Position numbers and translations under genes: made by a program
Origin: Rhodoplanes serenus
Lineage (GTDB): Bacteria; Pseudomonadota; Alphaproteobacteria; Rhizobiales; Xanthobacteraceae
NCBI GenBank assembly: GCA_945893145.1
Contig: CAMDDZ010000017.1
Span: 17,283 to 81,282, forward strand
DNA length: 64,000 nucleotides
Direction: 5' to 3'
Notes under the pieces: generated by a model
The model's database searches: none
What the model was told of the DNA's origin: nothing
What the model saw: only the letters and a program-made list of their open reading frames with translations
In this document: positions 45,250 through 53,894 of the stretch, piece by piece
Position numbering within the stretch: position 1 is the first letter of the stretch
How the letters are laid out: every line of letters starts with the position of its first letter

Positions 45250-46161
45250 TTACTTCCAGGCGCGGTTGTCGACGGTGTTTTCGTAGGTCGCGCCCGGCAC
45301 CGTCATGTTCCATTTGACGGTCCAGTTGTAGGTGTCGTCGAACCGCTCGCGCGTATAAGGCCGCGGCGCGTCGTGCAGCAGCCGCCAGGTTTGCAGCTCC
45401 TTCGGCTCCAACAGCCCTCCGGTTTCGGCGATGAGGTAGTGGACGTAGGGTGTCGGATCTTTCTCGATCAGCTTGACCGCCTCGGCCTGCGCGTCGAACA
45501 TTTTGCGGAGCGTCTTGCCGTCGAGATCGTCGCCGGCCGCCTCGCTGCGGGTCGAATGCGACTCGATCAGAATTCGCAAACCCCACTTCTGCGCCACGCT
45601 GATCCAGGGCTCCATCACGCTCGCCGCCGCGACCTTGCCGTCGCGCACCGCCTCGAGTCGCTTGAGCATCGAGCCGGCGTGCACCCGCTTGATGTGCTCG
45701 GGCGCCAGGAAGCCATCCATCATCTTCAGCGTGGTGAAATCCGAGCCGTTGTTCGGCGTCGTCGCAATCGGCTGGTTCTTCAGCATCTCCGGCTCGTAGG
45801 CCTTCGAGTCCTTGTTCACCACAATGGCGAACTTCGACATCGAGGCGCCCAGCGCGACGATCTTGCGGTCGCGGCGGCCTTCGTTACGCGCCTCGACCGC
45901 GCGCTTCATGATGCCCCACTCGCACATGCGGTACTGATCGATGCCGCCGTCGTTGTAGACTGAGTCGAGCGGCCGATCGAAAATCGAGTCGAACTTGACG
46001 GTGTGCGAGGTGGTGACCTGCGCCATGCCCGGCGTGCTCACAAACTCGATGTCGAGACCTTGGTCCCTGAACAATCCCTTGTCGCGGGCGACCAGCACGG
46101 GCAGGTCATGGACCGCGTTCATGACGGCGACCTGGGTTTTCTTGTGGTTCTGAATGTTCAT
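45250..46161 (-). CDS. NMT1-like binding-fold protein, possibly a dihydroxyphthalate-decarboxylase-like enzyme
   Basis: 303 residues from ATG 46161 (GGGAGG upstream); the N-terminus is MNIQNHKKTQVAV, again no signal peptide. Body: LVARDKGLFRDQGLDIEF, IATTPNNGSDF, ASVMEPWISVAQKWG. Some 4,5-dihydroxyphthalate decarboxylases are built on this fold and are cytosolic, which would suit the Rieske/phthalate-like genes nearby; that is inference. Convergent with the previous gene. Confidence 0.75.
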   Translation of the reverse strand: MNIQNHKKTQVAVMNAVHDLPVLVARDKGLFRDQGLDIEFVSTPGMAQVTTSHTVKFDSIFDRPLDSVYNDGGIDQYRMCEWGIMKRAVEARNEGRRDRKIVALGASMSKFAIVVNKDSKAYEPEMLKNQPIATTPNNGSDFTTLKMMDGFLAPEHIKRVHAGSMLKRLEAVRDGKVAAASVMEPWISVAQKWGLRILIESHSTRSEAAGDDLDGKTLRKMFDAQAEAVKLIEKDPTPYVHYLIAETGGLLEPKELQTWRLLHDAPRPYTRERFDDTYNWTVKWNMTVPGATYENTVDNRAWK

Positions 46162-46234
46162 GGGTTCCTCCCGCATCGGGCAGCGCGGATGATCCGCCCT
46201 GGTCAGCAAACCTGTCAACGGCAGGAACGGCCCG

Positions 46235-46543
46235 TCAGCAGCAGGTGCACTCGAAATCGTCGGGGACTGCGAGCGATGGCTTCAGCCAATACGGCGGCAG
46301 ATCGTCCTCTGTCACCTCGGCCACCGGCTTGAACACCTTGAAATGGTAGCGGCGTTCCTCAGACCAGAACGCGATGACGGTCTCAAGCGGCGGACAGCCC
46401 GGCAGCGCGCAGGCGACCTCGGCCACCAGGATCGCGGCCTCGCCGAGACTGAACCGTGCGCGCACCCATTCGCGCACCTTATCCAGGGCCGCCAGACGCT
46501 CGGGCTTGTTGCGGCCCACTCGCAGCATGGTCGTAGCGCTCAT
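46235..46543 (-). CDS. Small protein with C-terminal CTCC motif
   Basis: About 102 residues (start at 46543, GAGG upstream; 46576 is possible). The core VAEVACALPGCPPLETVIAF and the end FECTCC carry four to five cysteines that could hold a metal or Fe-S centre. I do not recognise the family. It begins a minus-strand pair upstream of the NMT1-like gene. Confidence 0.6.
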   Translation of the reverse strand: MSATTMLRVGRNKPERLAALDKVREWVRARFSLGEAAILVAEVACALPGCPPLETVIAFWSEERRYHFKVFKPVAEVTEDDLPPYWLKPSLAVPDDFECTCC

Positions 46544-46633
46544 GGCCTCGAGCTTAGCAGAATCGGCCGCGGTCATTGCACGGCCCCGACCAATTCGGCG
46601 ACAATGACGGCTCGCATCCCGCCGGAGTAAGCA

Positions 46634-46828
46634 ATGTCACAAACAGGGAAACTGGACGCTGACACGTTGGCGAAGGCCCGTGCGGCCGGGCTCGACAAGG
46701 CGGTGGCCGAGTTTCCGGATTGCGTCGCGGATGCGGCGCGCGCCGCGGCGGCCGACCTCGCCGACGTGCCGGCCATCGACGGCGGCGCCGAGCCATGGCC
46801 ACCGATGCGCATTAAGAGTCGCCGATGA
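46634..46828 (+). CDS. Small GatC/AtzG-like partner of the amidase
   Basis: 64 residues, helical, beginning MSQTGKLDADTLAKARAAG and ending in a Pro-rich tail (EPWPPMRIK). It overlaps the amidase start by four bases. GatC and AtzG are small subunits that wrap around amidases of the GatA type, with a similar helix plus Pro-tail design. Identity here is inferred from position and pattern; no domain is conclusive. Confidence 0.55.
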   Translation: MSQTGKLDADTLAKARAAGLDKAVAEFPDCVADAARAAAADLADVPAIDGGAEPWPPMRIKSRR

Positions 46829-48225
46829 ACCATCTGCATTGGCTCACTGCATCCGAGATCGGCGCCGCCTACGCGGCACGGCGGTTGTCGCCGGTCGAAC
46901 TGGTCCAGGCGCTGCTCGGCGAAATCGAGGCGCGCAACTCAGACTGCGGAGCATTCATCGCTGTCGATGCTGAAGGCGCGCTCGCCGCCGCGCGCAAGGC
47001 CGAGAAGGATTTCGCCGCTGGCCGCTCGCTCGGACCGCTGCACGGCATTCCGGTCGGCGTGAAGGACAATATCGACATTGCCGGAATGGCTACCACCTGC
47101 CATTCGAAAATCCTGCTCGACAACATCGCGGACGACGACGCCCCCTCGATCGCCAACTTGCGCGCGGCTGGTGCGATCATGCTGGGCAAGCAGTCGCTGC
47201 ACGAATTTGCCTTCGGCGGGCCGTCGAAGGAACTGCCGTTCCCATTCGCGCGGCATCCTTGGAACACCGATTATCATCCGGGCGGATCGTCCTCCGGCTC
47301 GGGCGTCGCGCTGGCGGCCGGCTTCGTACCGATGTCGCTCGGCACCGACGCGGGCGGTTCGATCCGCAATCCGGCCGGCAATTGCGGCGTGGTCGGGCTG
47401 AAGCCGACCTACGATCTGGTGTCGCGGCGGGGCGTGTTTCCGGTTGCGTTCACGCTCGATCATGTCGGCCCCATGGCGCGCTCCGTCGCCGACATCGCAT
47501 TGATGATGGATGGACTTGTCAGTGGTGGCAAAAAGTTCGGCGCCAATCTCGACCGCGGGGTGCGCGGGTTGCGGATCGGGTTCGTGCGCCAGTGGCACGA
47601 GACCGACATGGTGGCCGACCCCGAGGTGATGGCGGCGCTCAACGAGGTCGAGCGCGTGTTGCGCGCCGAAGGCGCCGAGGTGCGGAACATTGGCTTGCCC
47701 CGCGTGCAGGAGCTCGCCGCCGTGCAGCGCATCATCCTGCTGGCAGAAACCTGGGCGGTGCACGCCAAGTGGCTGCGCGAGCGGCCGCAGGACTACAGCA
47801 CACCGTGCCGCCGCAAGGTGATGCCCGGTGCGTTCCTGTCGGCCGGCGATTACGTGCAGGCACAGCAATGGCGCACCCGGATGATCGACGCGGTCGACGG
47901 TGCGTTCCGCGAGGTCGATGTGCTGTTGACCGCGAGCGGCATGGACCCGCCGTTCCGCATCGACGACGGAGCCGGGCTCGCGCGCACCTATCCGCGCCAA
48001 GGCCGCAGCCCGTTCAACCTGACAGGCCATCCGGCCATCGCGATGCAGAGCGGCCTGTCGAAAAAGACCGGCCTGCCGCTGTCGGTGCAGTTCGTCGGCC
48101 GCGCCTATGACGAGGTGACGCTGCTGCGGGTCGCCGCGGCCTACGAGCGCGTCACACAATGGGTCCGCCAGCGCCCTCCTCTCGCCCGCAAAGCCAAGCA
48201 AGATCGCATGGCCGCCACCGCATGA
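46825..48225 (+). CDS. Amidase-signature family hydrolase (GatA-like)
   Basis: 466 residues. The Ser-cis-Ser-Lys triad is present: K80 in GVKDN, S155/S156 in PGGSSSGSG, and the nucleophile S179 in GTDAGGSI. Amidase-signature enzymes cleave amides, ureas (allophanate) or carbamates. There is no gatB-like partner, so it is a metabolic amidase rather than a tRNA amidotransferase. It is co-translated with the small upstream protein and followed by a receptor gene. Confidence 0.93.
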   Translation: MNHLHWLTASEIGAAYAARRLSPVELVQALLGEIEARNSDCGAFIAVDAEGALAAARKAEKDFAAGRSLGPLHGIPVGVKDNIDIAGMATTCHSKILLDNIADDDAPSIANLRAAGAIMLGKQSLHEFAFGGPSKELPFPFARHPWNTDYHPGGSSSGSGVALAAGFVPMSLGTDAGGSIRNPAGNCGVVGLKPTYDLVSRRGVFPVAFTLDHVGPMARSVADIALMMDGLVSGGKKFGANLDRGVRGLRIGFVRQWHETDMVADPEVMAALNEVERVLRAEGAEVRNIGLPRVQELAAVQRIILLAETWAVHAKWLRERPQDYSTPCRRKVMPGAFLSAGDYVQAQQWRTRMIDAVDGAFREVDVLLTASGMDPPFRIDDGAGLARTYPRQGRSPFNLTGHPAIAMQSGLSKKTGLPLSVQFVGRAYDEVTLLRVAAAYERVTQWVRQRPPLARKAKQDRMAATA

Positions 48226-48245
48226 GTCCAAAAGGATCAAGAACA

Positions 48246-49205
48246 ATGAAAGCGCTCGCCGGGATTCTGCTCGCAACCCTTATCGCGTTCGCCGCATCAG
48301 CCCAGGCGCAGGATTTTCCGAACAAGCCGATCAAGATCATCGTCCCCTACGCGGCCGGCGGCGGCACCGACATCGTGGCGCGCATCGTCGCTCAGAAGCT
48401 GCAGGAAAAGTGGGGCCAGAGCACCATCGTCGAGAATCGCGCGGGGGCTGGCGGCAATCTCGGCGCCGAGGCCGTATTCACCGCCGCGCCCGATGGCACC
48501 ACACTTCTCTTCACCGCGCAGGGCCCGTTGGTGGTCAACCAGAGCCTCTATGACAAGCTGCCCTATGAGCCGGATAAGTTCGCGCCGGTCTCGCTGGTGA
48601 TGGTGGCTTACAGCGCGCTGCTGGCGAACTCCAACGTAAAGGCGCAGGACGTGCGCGAGCTGATCGCCTACGCCAAGGCCAATCCCGGCAAGCTCAACTA
48701 CGCGTCGCAGGGCATCGGCACCGCCGCACATCTGATCGCTGAGCTGTTCAACGCCATGGCGGGCGTCAAGATCAACCACGTGCCCTATCGCGGCAGCGGG
48801 CCCGCGCTGAACGACTTGGTTGCGGGCCATGTCGATCTTATGTTCGGGGAGCTGGCGCCGTCATACCAATTCATCCGCGACGGCAAGCTGCGCGCGCTCG
48901 CGGTCAGCAGCGAGAAGCGGATCGCCAACCTGCCGAACGTACCAACTGTGTCCGAAGTGCTGCCTGGCTTCGTTGTCACGTCATGGTGGGCGCTCGTGGC
49001 GCCGCCCGGAACACCCCCCGCGATCACCGCCAAGCTGTCGGCAGCGGTCGGCGATATCATGAAGCAGAGCGATGTCGCGACCCGGCTAACCGACCTCAGC
49101 ATGGTGCCGACCGGGAGCTCGCCCGCAGAGCTGTCGAAGTTCATCAACGAAGAAGCCGAACGCTGGGGCAAGGTGATCCGTGCCACCGGCGCCAAAGCGC
49201 AGTAA
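48246..49205 (+). CDS. Bug/TctC periplasmic solute receptor 6
   Basis: 319 residues from ATG 48246, signal peptide ending near AQAQD, then FPNKPIKIIVPYAAGGGTD, DGTTLLFTAQ, YASQGIGTAAHL and HVPYRGSGP, the most canonical Bug sequence in the window. Twenty bases after the amidase stop and 32 before an alcohol dehydrogenase gene, so probably in the same operon: the ligand may be the amide or acid these enzymes process. Confidence 0.93.
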   Translation: MKALAGILLATLIAFAASAQAQDFPNKPIKIIVPYAAGGGTDIVARIVAQKLQEKWGQSTIVENRAGAGGNLGAEAVFTAAPDGTTLLFTAQGPLVVNQSLYDKLPYEPDKFAPVSLVMVAYSALLANSNVKAQDVRELIAYAKANPGKLNYASQGIGTAAHLIAELFNAMAGVKINHVPYRGSGPALNDLVAGHVDLMFGELAPSYQFIRDGKLRALAVSSEKRIANLPNVPTVSEVLPGFVVTSWWALVAPPGTPPAITAKLSAAVGDIMKQSDVATRLTDLSMVPTGSSPAELSKFINEEAERWGKVIRATGAKAQ

Positions 49206-49237
49206 CAAGGCGCCGTAAGCCGTAAGGAGACTTCGAA

Positions 49238-50347
49238 GTGGCTGAGAAAGTGCTGGCGGCGGTCCGGACCGGTCCGAGCAAAACCGAGATCCGCGAATAT
49301 GCGATGCCGGACGTTCCGATAGACGGTGCGTTGATGAAAATGGAGGTTGCCGGCATCTGCGGCACCGACGTGAAGCTTTACGCGCATCCGCCGAACAACA
49401 AGCCCACCATCATGGGCCACGAGAACATTGGATATATCGCCAAGGCCGGCCGCGAATTCACCAGCCGCAAGGGCTTCAAAGAAGGCGACCTGGTTTTCGT
49501 CGAGCACTATGTGAGCTGCGGCAAATGCGAGTGGTGCCACGCCGGCCAATACCGACACTGCGAGAACACCAACTGGCGCACCAATCCGGACGCGATCCGC
49601 TACGGCTACACCTCCGATGAGAAACCGCCGCACCTTTGGGGCGGCTTTGCACAATACGTTTATCTGCCGTGGAACGCCGTCGTGCACCACGTGCCGAAGG
49701 GCGTCACGCCGGAACTGGCGGGCCTCGTCACTCCGATGGCGAACGGCGTCGAGTGGTCGCTGTTCGATGGCGGCGTCGGCTACAACTCGACGGTACTGAT
49801 CCAAGGTCCGGGTCAGCAGGGCCTGTCACAAACCGTGATCTGCAAGCAGGCCGGCGCCTCGCTCATCATCGTCACCGGCACGTCGAAGGACGGCGCGCGC
49901 CTCAAGGTCGCAAAAGAGCTCGGCGCCGATCACGTGATCGATGTGCAGAAGGAAGACCCGCTGGCGCGAATCATGGAGATCACCGGCGGCAAGGGCGTCG
50001 ATGTGGCGCTCGACTGCACAGCGGGCGCCGGCACCATCCCGATCCTGCTCGGCATCGAGGCGCTCAAGCGCAAGGCTGGCGTGATCGTGGCGCAGGGCGA
50101 GATGGCGCAGTTTCCGAACTTTCCACTGGAAAAGTTCACGGTGAAATTCATCACCATGAAGAGCGCGCGCGGTCATAGTTACAAGGCCTGTGAGTTGGCG
50201 CTGGAGCAGATCGCATCGAAGCGCTTTCCACTGGAGAAGATTACGACGCATCGGTTCGGCTTGAAGGATGTCGACCTCGCCATCCGCTCGGTCGGCGGCA
50301 AGGGCGTGCCGGATGTCATTCACGCGTCGCTGATGCCGTGGGAGTGA
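49238..50347 (+). CDS. Zinc-dependent medium-chain alcohol dehydrogenase
   Basis: 369 residues from GTG 49238. Catalytic zinc residues in GICGTDVKLY and GHENIGYI, structural zinc knuckle CGKCEWCHAGQYRHC, cofactor loop GPGQQG. Oxidises an alcohol or dihydrodiol with NAD(P)+. The ordered neighbours (receptor, this enzyme, PdxA-like dehydrogenase) suggest a short uptake-plus-oxidation pathway. Confidence 0.93.
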   Translation: MAEKVLAAVRTGPSKTEIREYAMPDVPIDGALMKMEVAGICGTDVKLYAHPPNNKPTIMGHENIGYIAKAGREFTSRKGFKEGDLVFVEHYVSCGKCEWCHAGQYRHCENTNWRTNPDAIRYGYTSDEKPPHLWGGFAQYVYLPWNAVVHHVPKGVTPELAGLVTPMANGVEWSLFDGGVGYNSTVLIQGPGQQGLSQTVICKQAGASLIIVTGTSKDGARLKVAKELGADHVIDVQKEDPLARIMEITGGKGVDVALDCTAGAGTIPILLGIEALKRKAGVIVAQGEMAQFPNFPLEKFTVKFITMKSARGHSYKACELALEQIASKRFPLEKITTHRFGLKDVDLAIRSVGGKGVPDVIHASLMPWE

Positions 50348-50354
50348 GCCGCGC

Positions 50355-51368
50355 ATGAGCGGCAAAACCAAGATCAAGATCGCAATTCCAGTCGGCGATC
50401 CAGCTGGGATCGGGCCGGAGATTTGCCTCAAAGCCGCGCTCGATCCCGCCGTGCGCGCGGCTTGCGACCCGATCCTGGTGTCCGATCCCGATGTGCTGGC
50501 GCGGCATGCGGCGGCATGCGGGATCAGGCCGGACCTGCAGGTGGTCGAGCGCGTCGGCGGCGCCGATTGGTCGCGGAACCATCTCAACGTGCTGGCTTGC
50601 CGCCAGCCGGACGGCGATAAAATTCCAATCGGCAAAGTGAGCGCCGCCGCCGGCCGGGCATCGATCGCGTTCTGTGCCGCCGCTGTCAAAACCGCAATGG
50701 CGCACGAGGTCGATGCGGTGGTCGCAGCCCCACAAAACGAAACATCGATCGCACAGGCCGGCATCAAATTCGACGGCCATCCTTCGTTCGTGGCGCGGCA
50801 GACCGGCAGCGACGAGAACGCGGTCTACATGATGCTTTGTTTTGGCGACGCCAAGATCGCCCATGCCACGTTGCACCAGAGCGTGCGCGACGCGATCGCG
50901 GCGATCACCCGCGAGCGCGTCGTCAGCGTCATCGAAGAAACCGCCCGCACACTGCGTCGCATGGGGATTGAAAAGCCGCGGATCGCGGTGAGCGGCATCA
51001 ATCCGCACGCCGGCGAAGGCGGACTGTTCGGCCGCGAAGAGATCGAGATCGTCAAACCCGCCATCGACACGGTGGTGGCTGGCGGACTTTCAGTGGCTGG
51101 TCCGTTCGGCGCCGACACCATGTTTCACATGCCGGGCTTCGACGCCTTCGTGGTCATGCTGCACGACCAGGGCCACATCGCCGCGAAGCTGCTTGCGCAG
51201 CACGCCGCCGCCGCGCTCACCATCGGCACGCCGATCCTGTTCTCGTCGGTGGCCCATGGCAGCGCGCATGACATCGCCGGCAAGGGTATCGCCGATCCGG
51301 CCGCGATGATCGAAGCGATCCTGCGCTTGTCGAAGGCGCCGTGCGCAGGAAAAAGCGCCGCCGCGTAA
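50355..51368 (+). CDS. PdxA-family dehydrogenase (PdxA2/TphB-like)
   Basis: 337 residues with GDPAGIGPEI at the start, ATLHQSVRD, INPHAGEGGLFGREEI and HDQGHIAAKLL, which supply the metal-binding histidines of the PdxA family. PdxA proper makes vitamin B6 precursor; TphB and PdxA2 paralogues oxidise cis-dihydrodiol dicarboxylates or sugar-acid phosphates. With Bug receptor and dehydrogenase next to it, a catabolic role is more likely than B6 synthesis. It starts seven bases after the dehydrogenase stop. Confidence 0.9.
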   Translation: MSGKTKIKIAIPVGDPAGIGPEICLKAALDPAVRAACDPILVSDPDVLARHAAACGIRPDLQVVERVGGADWSRNHLNVLACRQPDGDKIPIGKVSAAAGRASIAFCAAAVKTAMAHEVDAVVAAPQNETSIAQAGIKFDGHPSFVARQTGSDENAVYMMLCFGDAKIAHATLHQSVRDAIAAITRERVVSVIEETARTLRRMGIEKPRIAVSGINPHAGEGGLFGREEIEIVKPAIDTVVAGGLSVAGPFGADTMFHMPGFDAFVVMLHDQGHIAAKLLAQHAAAALTIGTPILFSSVAHGSAHDIAGKGIADPAAMIEAILRLSKAPCAGKSAAA

Positions 51369-51382
51369 AGTAAACAAGCCTC

Positions 51383-51433
51383 GTGTCCCGGACGCGGTGC
51401 AGCGCGTCAGCGGTGCACCGCTGATCCGGGACC
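51383..51433. repeat. Palindromic intergenic element (repeat D)
   Basis: Arms GTCCCGGA (51385-51392) and TCCGGGAC (51425-51432) enclose a perfect 16-bp palindrome, CAGCGGTGCACCGCTG (51408-51423). Lies between the convergent PdxA-like and cupin genes, where it could also end transcription. Confidence 0.7.
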
Positions 51434-51450
51434 CAGCTCAGTGCAAGAAA

Positions 51451-52026
51451 CTACCGCGCGCCGCCGTTCTTCATCGCCGCTTCGAAGCCGGGCGTATTGG
51501 CAACCTGATCGAACCAGTCAAAGCCCATTTCCTTGACGATCCGGTTCGACATCACGATCAACCGGCAATCCTCGTGGTCGCCGGCGACGTGCTGGTGATT
51601 GGTGAACGGCGGAATGTAGATGTAGTCGCCGCGCTTCCACGAATACGCCTTCGGCTCCGGCGCCCATTCCCACTGGAATGCTTCGAGGCAATCCCACTTC
51701 AGATCCCAGTGCAGGTCGTAGCCCGAGCCCTCGACCACGAAGATGAGCTCCTCCCACATGTGCCGATGCACGCCTGACTTCTCGCCGGGTTTGAGGAACT
51801 GCATGTAAGCTTCGACGCACATCTCGCGCGTGTTGAGCTTTTCGTGCACCAAATGCTTGATCAGGCCGTCGGGTGAATTCTCCCACGGCATGTCCTCGGC
51901 CAGCACAACGTTGGTCTTGCCCTCATAGGCGGCACGAAAATCCTGCGACGCGCGCACGTCGTCGGCGCGGAACGTGCAGGTCTTGCTTCCGGACAGAGCT
52001 TTGTCGCGATCGGTGAACGTAACCAT
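51451..52026 (-). CDS. Single-barrel cupin protein 3
   Basis: 191 residues. The first cupin motif is canonical: GEKSGVHRHMWEELIFVVEG, holding HxH and Glu; the second is GDYIYIPPFTNHQHVAG. All four metal ligands are therefore present, so it is likely a metal enzyme, e.g. a dioxygenase or isomerase. It is the second gene of a minus-strand cupin pair. Confidence 0.88.
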   Translation of the reverse strand: MVTFTDRDKALSGSKTCTFRADDVRASQDFRAAYEGKTNVVLAEDMPWENSPDGLIKHLVHEKLNTREMCVEAYMQFLKPGEKSGVHRHMWEELIFVVEGSGYDLHWDLKWDCLEAFQWEWAPEPKAYSWKRGDYIYIPPFTNHQHVAGDHEDCRLIVMSNRIVKEMGFDWFDQVANTPGFEAAMKNGGAR

Positions 52027-52045
52027 GATTATTTCCCTTTCGCGC

Positions 52046-52642
52046 CTAGATGTCTGACGGCGGCTGGTAGTTTTCCGCGCCCTTGGGCGGCACCTTCGAC
52101 GGCCATTCCACGATTTTCTGGAACAGCAGGTGCATGAACAGGAACAGCGGCTTAGCCTTGAACACCAGGAGGATCGCTTCTTCCTTCGGATCGTCGTTGA
52201 AGTGCTGATGCACGCAGGCGTTCTCGACCAGCATCACGTCGCCGGCCTTCCAGGGAATATGACGGCCGTCGTGCACATCATGGCCGCGGCCCTTGAGCAC
52301 GTAAAACACCGCGCTGTTGAGATGGCCGTGCTTCTGGCCGCTGGCGCCAGGCGCGTAAGCCTCGATGTGCGACTCGATCGATTGCGTGATGTTGACCGAC
52401 TGCGGCGAGATCACACTCTTGCCGTAGTGGCCCGGACCGCCCTTCCACGGCACGTCCTTCGACGAGAACACCCGCGGCTGCTCGACCAGCTGCTTGTACA
52501 TATGACTGTAGGTGCCTTCGAGCGCCCGCACGAAGGTGCGCTTCTTGGCCCAGCGTTCCCAGTGCTGGTGCTCCTTCTCAATTCCCTCTTCGGGCGGCTG
52601 GTTGTGGCCGGGCCCCGGATTTTTTTCGAGAATACCTGTCAT
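52046..52642 (-). CDS. Single-barrel cupin protein 4
   Basis: 198 residues from ATG 52642 (GGGAG upstream). First motif KHGHLNSAVFYVLKGRG keeps HxH but the Glu position is not filled; second motif GDVMLVENACVHQHFND. The VHQHFN phrase is shared with bicupin 1 (LHQHFN). It has an N-terminal Pro/His-rich lead. It precedes cupin 3 by 19 bases. Confidence 0.85.
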   Translation of the reverse strand: MTGILEKNPGPGHNQPPEEGIEKEHQHWERWAKKRTFVRALEGTYSHMYKQLVEQPRVFSSKDVPWKGGPGHYGKSVISPQSVNITQSIESHIEAYAPGASGQKHGHLNSAVFYVLKGRGHDVHDGRHIPWKAGDVMLVENACVHQHFNDDPKEEAILLVFKAKPLFLFMHLLFQKIVEWPSKVPPKGAENYQPPSDI

Positions 52643-52824
52643 GTGGCTTGCTCCCTGGCCTTGTGTCGTGGAACTCAAGGCCGTGCGGACGAAATCGTCG
52701 CGGCGTGGCAGGCACCATATCGCGCGCGCTTGTCAAATCAATCTGCTGCCGAGGATAATGCGCGATACACCGGCTGTCTTGAAGCTGCCTTGGCAGTATA
52801 GACCGGCGAGATCGAGCCTGTAGC

Positions 52825-52841
52825 GTTCCGAAGGGAGGAAC
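52825..52841 (+). promoter_or_regulatory. Operator-like motif overlapping the ribosome site of receptor 7
   Basis: GTTCC-GAAGGGA-GGAAC, an exact GTTCC-N7-GGAAC match, three bases before the GTG start of the next gene. Its right half coincides with the AGGGAGGAAC ribosome-binding sequence, so the match is partly explained by translation signals. 13 of 17 bases match the core at 26054. Confidence 0.3.
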
Positions 52842-52844
52842 AGC

Positions 52845-53873
52845 GTGCATTCAGTTTTCTGGCGCGCCGCCACTGCGCTGCTGCTCGCTGTGTTGGCCGT
52901 ATCGGCCGGTCACGCGCAATCGGTCGCCGACTTCTACAAGGGCAAGAACATCGATCTCTACATCGGCTACAGCGCCGGCGGCGGCTACGATCTCTACGCG
53001 CGGATGCTCGCCCGGTACATCGGCAGGCACATTCCCGGCAATCCCACCATCGTGCCGAAAAACTATGAAGGCGCCGGCAGCCTGCGGCTCGCCAACTGGC
53101 TCTACAACGTCGCGCCAAAGGACGGCCGCGTGTTCGGCATCATCGGCCGCGGCACCGCGTTCGATCCGCTGCTCGGCAACAGCGGCGCGCAATTCGACGG
53201 CACCAAGTTCACCTGGATCGGCAGCGCCAACAATGAAGTCAGCATCTGCGTCGCCTGGGTCACGTCAGGGATCACCAAGTTCGAAGATCTGCTGATCAAA
53301 GAGCTGATCGTCGGCGGCACCAGCTCCTCGGCCGACACCGACCAGTTTCCGAAAATCGTCAACGGCGTGCTCGGCACCAAGATGCGCATCATCACCGGCT
53401 ATCCGGGCGGCAATGACGTCGGCCTCGCCATGGAGCGCGGCGAGGTGCAGGGCCGCTGCGGCTGGTCGTGGTCGAGCGTGAAATCCACGCACCAGAAATG
53501 GTACGACGAGAAGAAATTTTCGATCCTGATGCAGCTCGCGCTGGAGAAGCATCCCGAGCTGCCGAACGTGCCGCTGATCGTAGATCTCGCCAAGAACGAC
53601 GAGCAGCGTCAGATCTTGCGGCTGATCTTCGCGCGCCAGGTCATGGGCCGGCCGTTCCTGGCGCCGCCCGGCGTTCCGGCCGATCGTGCCGAGGCGCTCC
53701 GCAAGGCATTCATGGCGACGATGCAGGACAAAGACTTCCTCGCCGACACCGAGAAAGCGCAGATGGAGATCACGCCGGTCGCCGGCGACCAGATTGAGAA
53801 GCTGATGAGGGAGCTTTACACAACGCCGAAGGAAGTCGCTCAGAAAGCCGGCAACCTGATTCAGAACAAATAA
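52845..53873 (+). CDS. Bug/TctC-like periplasmic receptor 7 (long subfamily)
   Basis: 342 residues from GTG, with signal peptide ending near GHAQS and the mature start SVADFYKGKNIDLYIGYSAG. Paralogue of receptor 4. It is 21 bases upstream of a ThDP-enzyme gene on the same strand, so substrate uptake and that enzyme may be linked. Confidence 0.9.
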   Translation: MHSVFWRAATALLLAVLAVSAGHAQSVADFYKGKNIDLYIGYSAGGGYDLYARMLARYIGRHIPGNPTIVPKNYEGAGSLRLANWLYNVAPKDGRVFGIIGRGTAFDPLLGNSGAQFDGTKFTWIGSANNEVSICVAWVTSGITKFEDLLIKELIVGGTSSSADTDQFPKIVNGVLGTKMRIITGYPGGNDVGLAMERGEVQGRCGWSWSSVKSTHQKWYDEKKFSILMQLALEKHPELPNVPLIVDLAKNDEQRQILRLIFARQVMGRPFLAPPGVPADRAEALRKAFMATMQDKDFLADTEKAQMEITPVAGDQIEKLMRELYTTPKEVAQKAGNLIQNK

Positions 53874-53894
53874 CTCTCACCGACGGATTCATTG

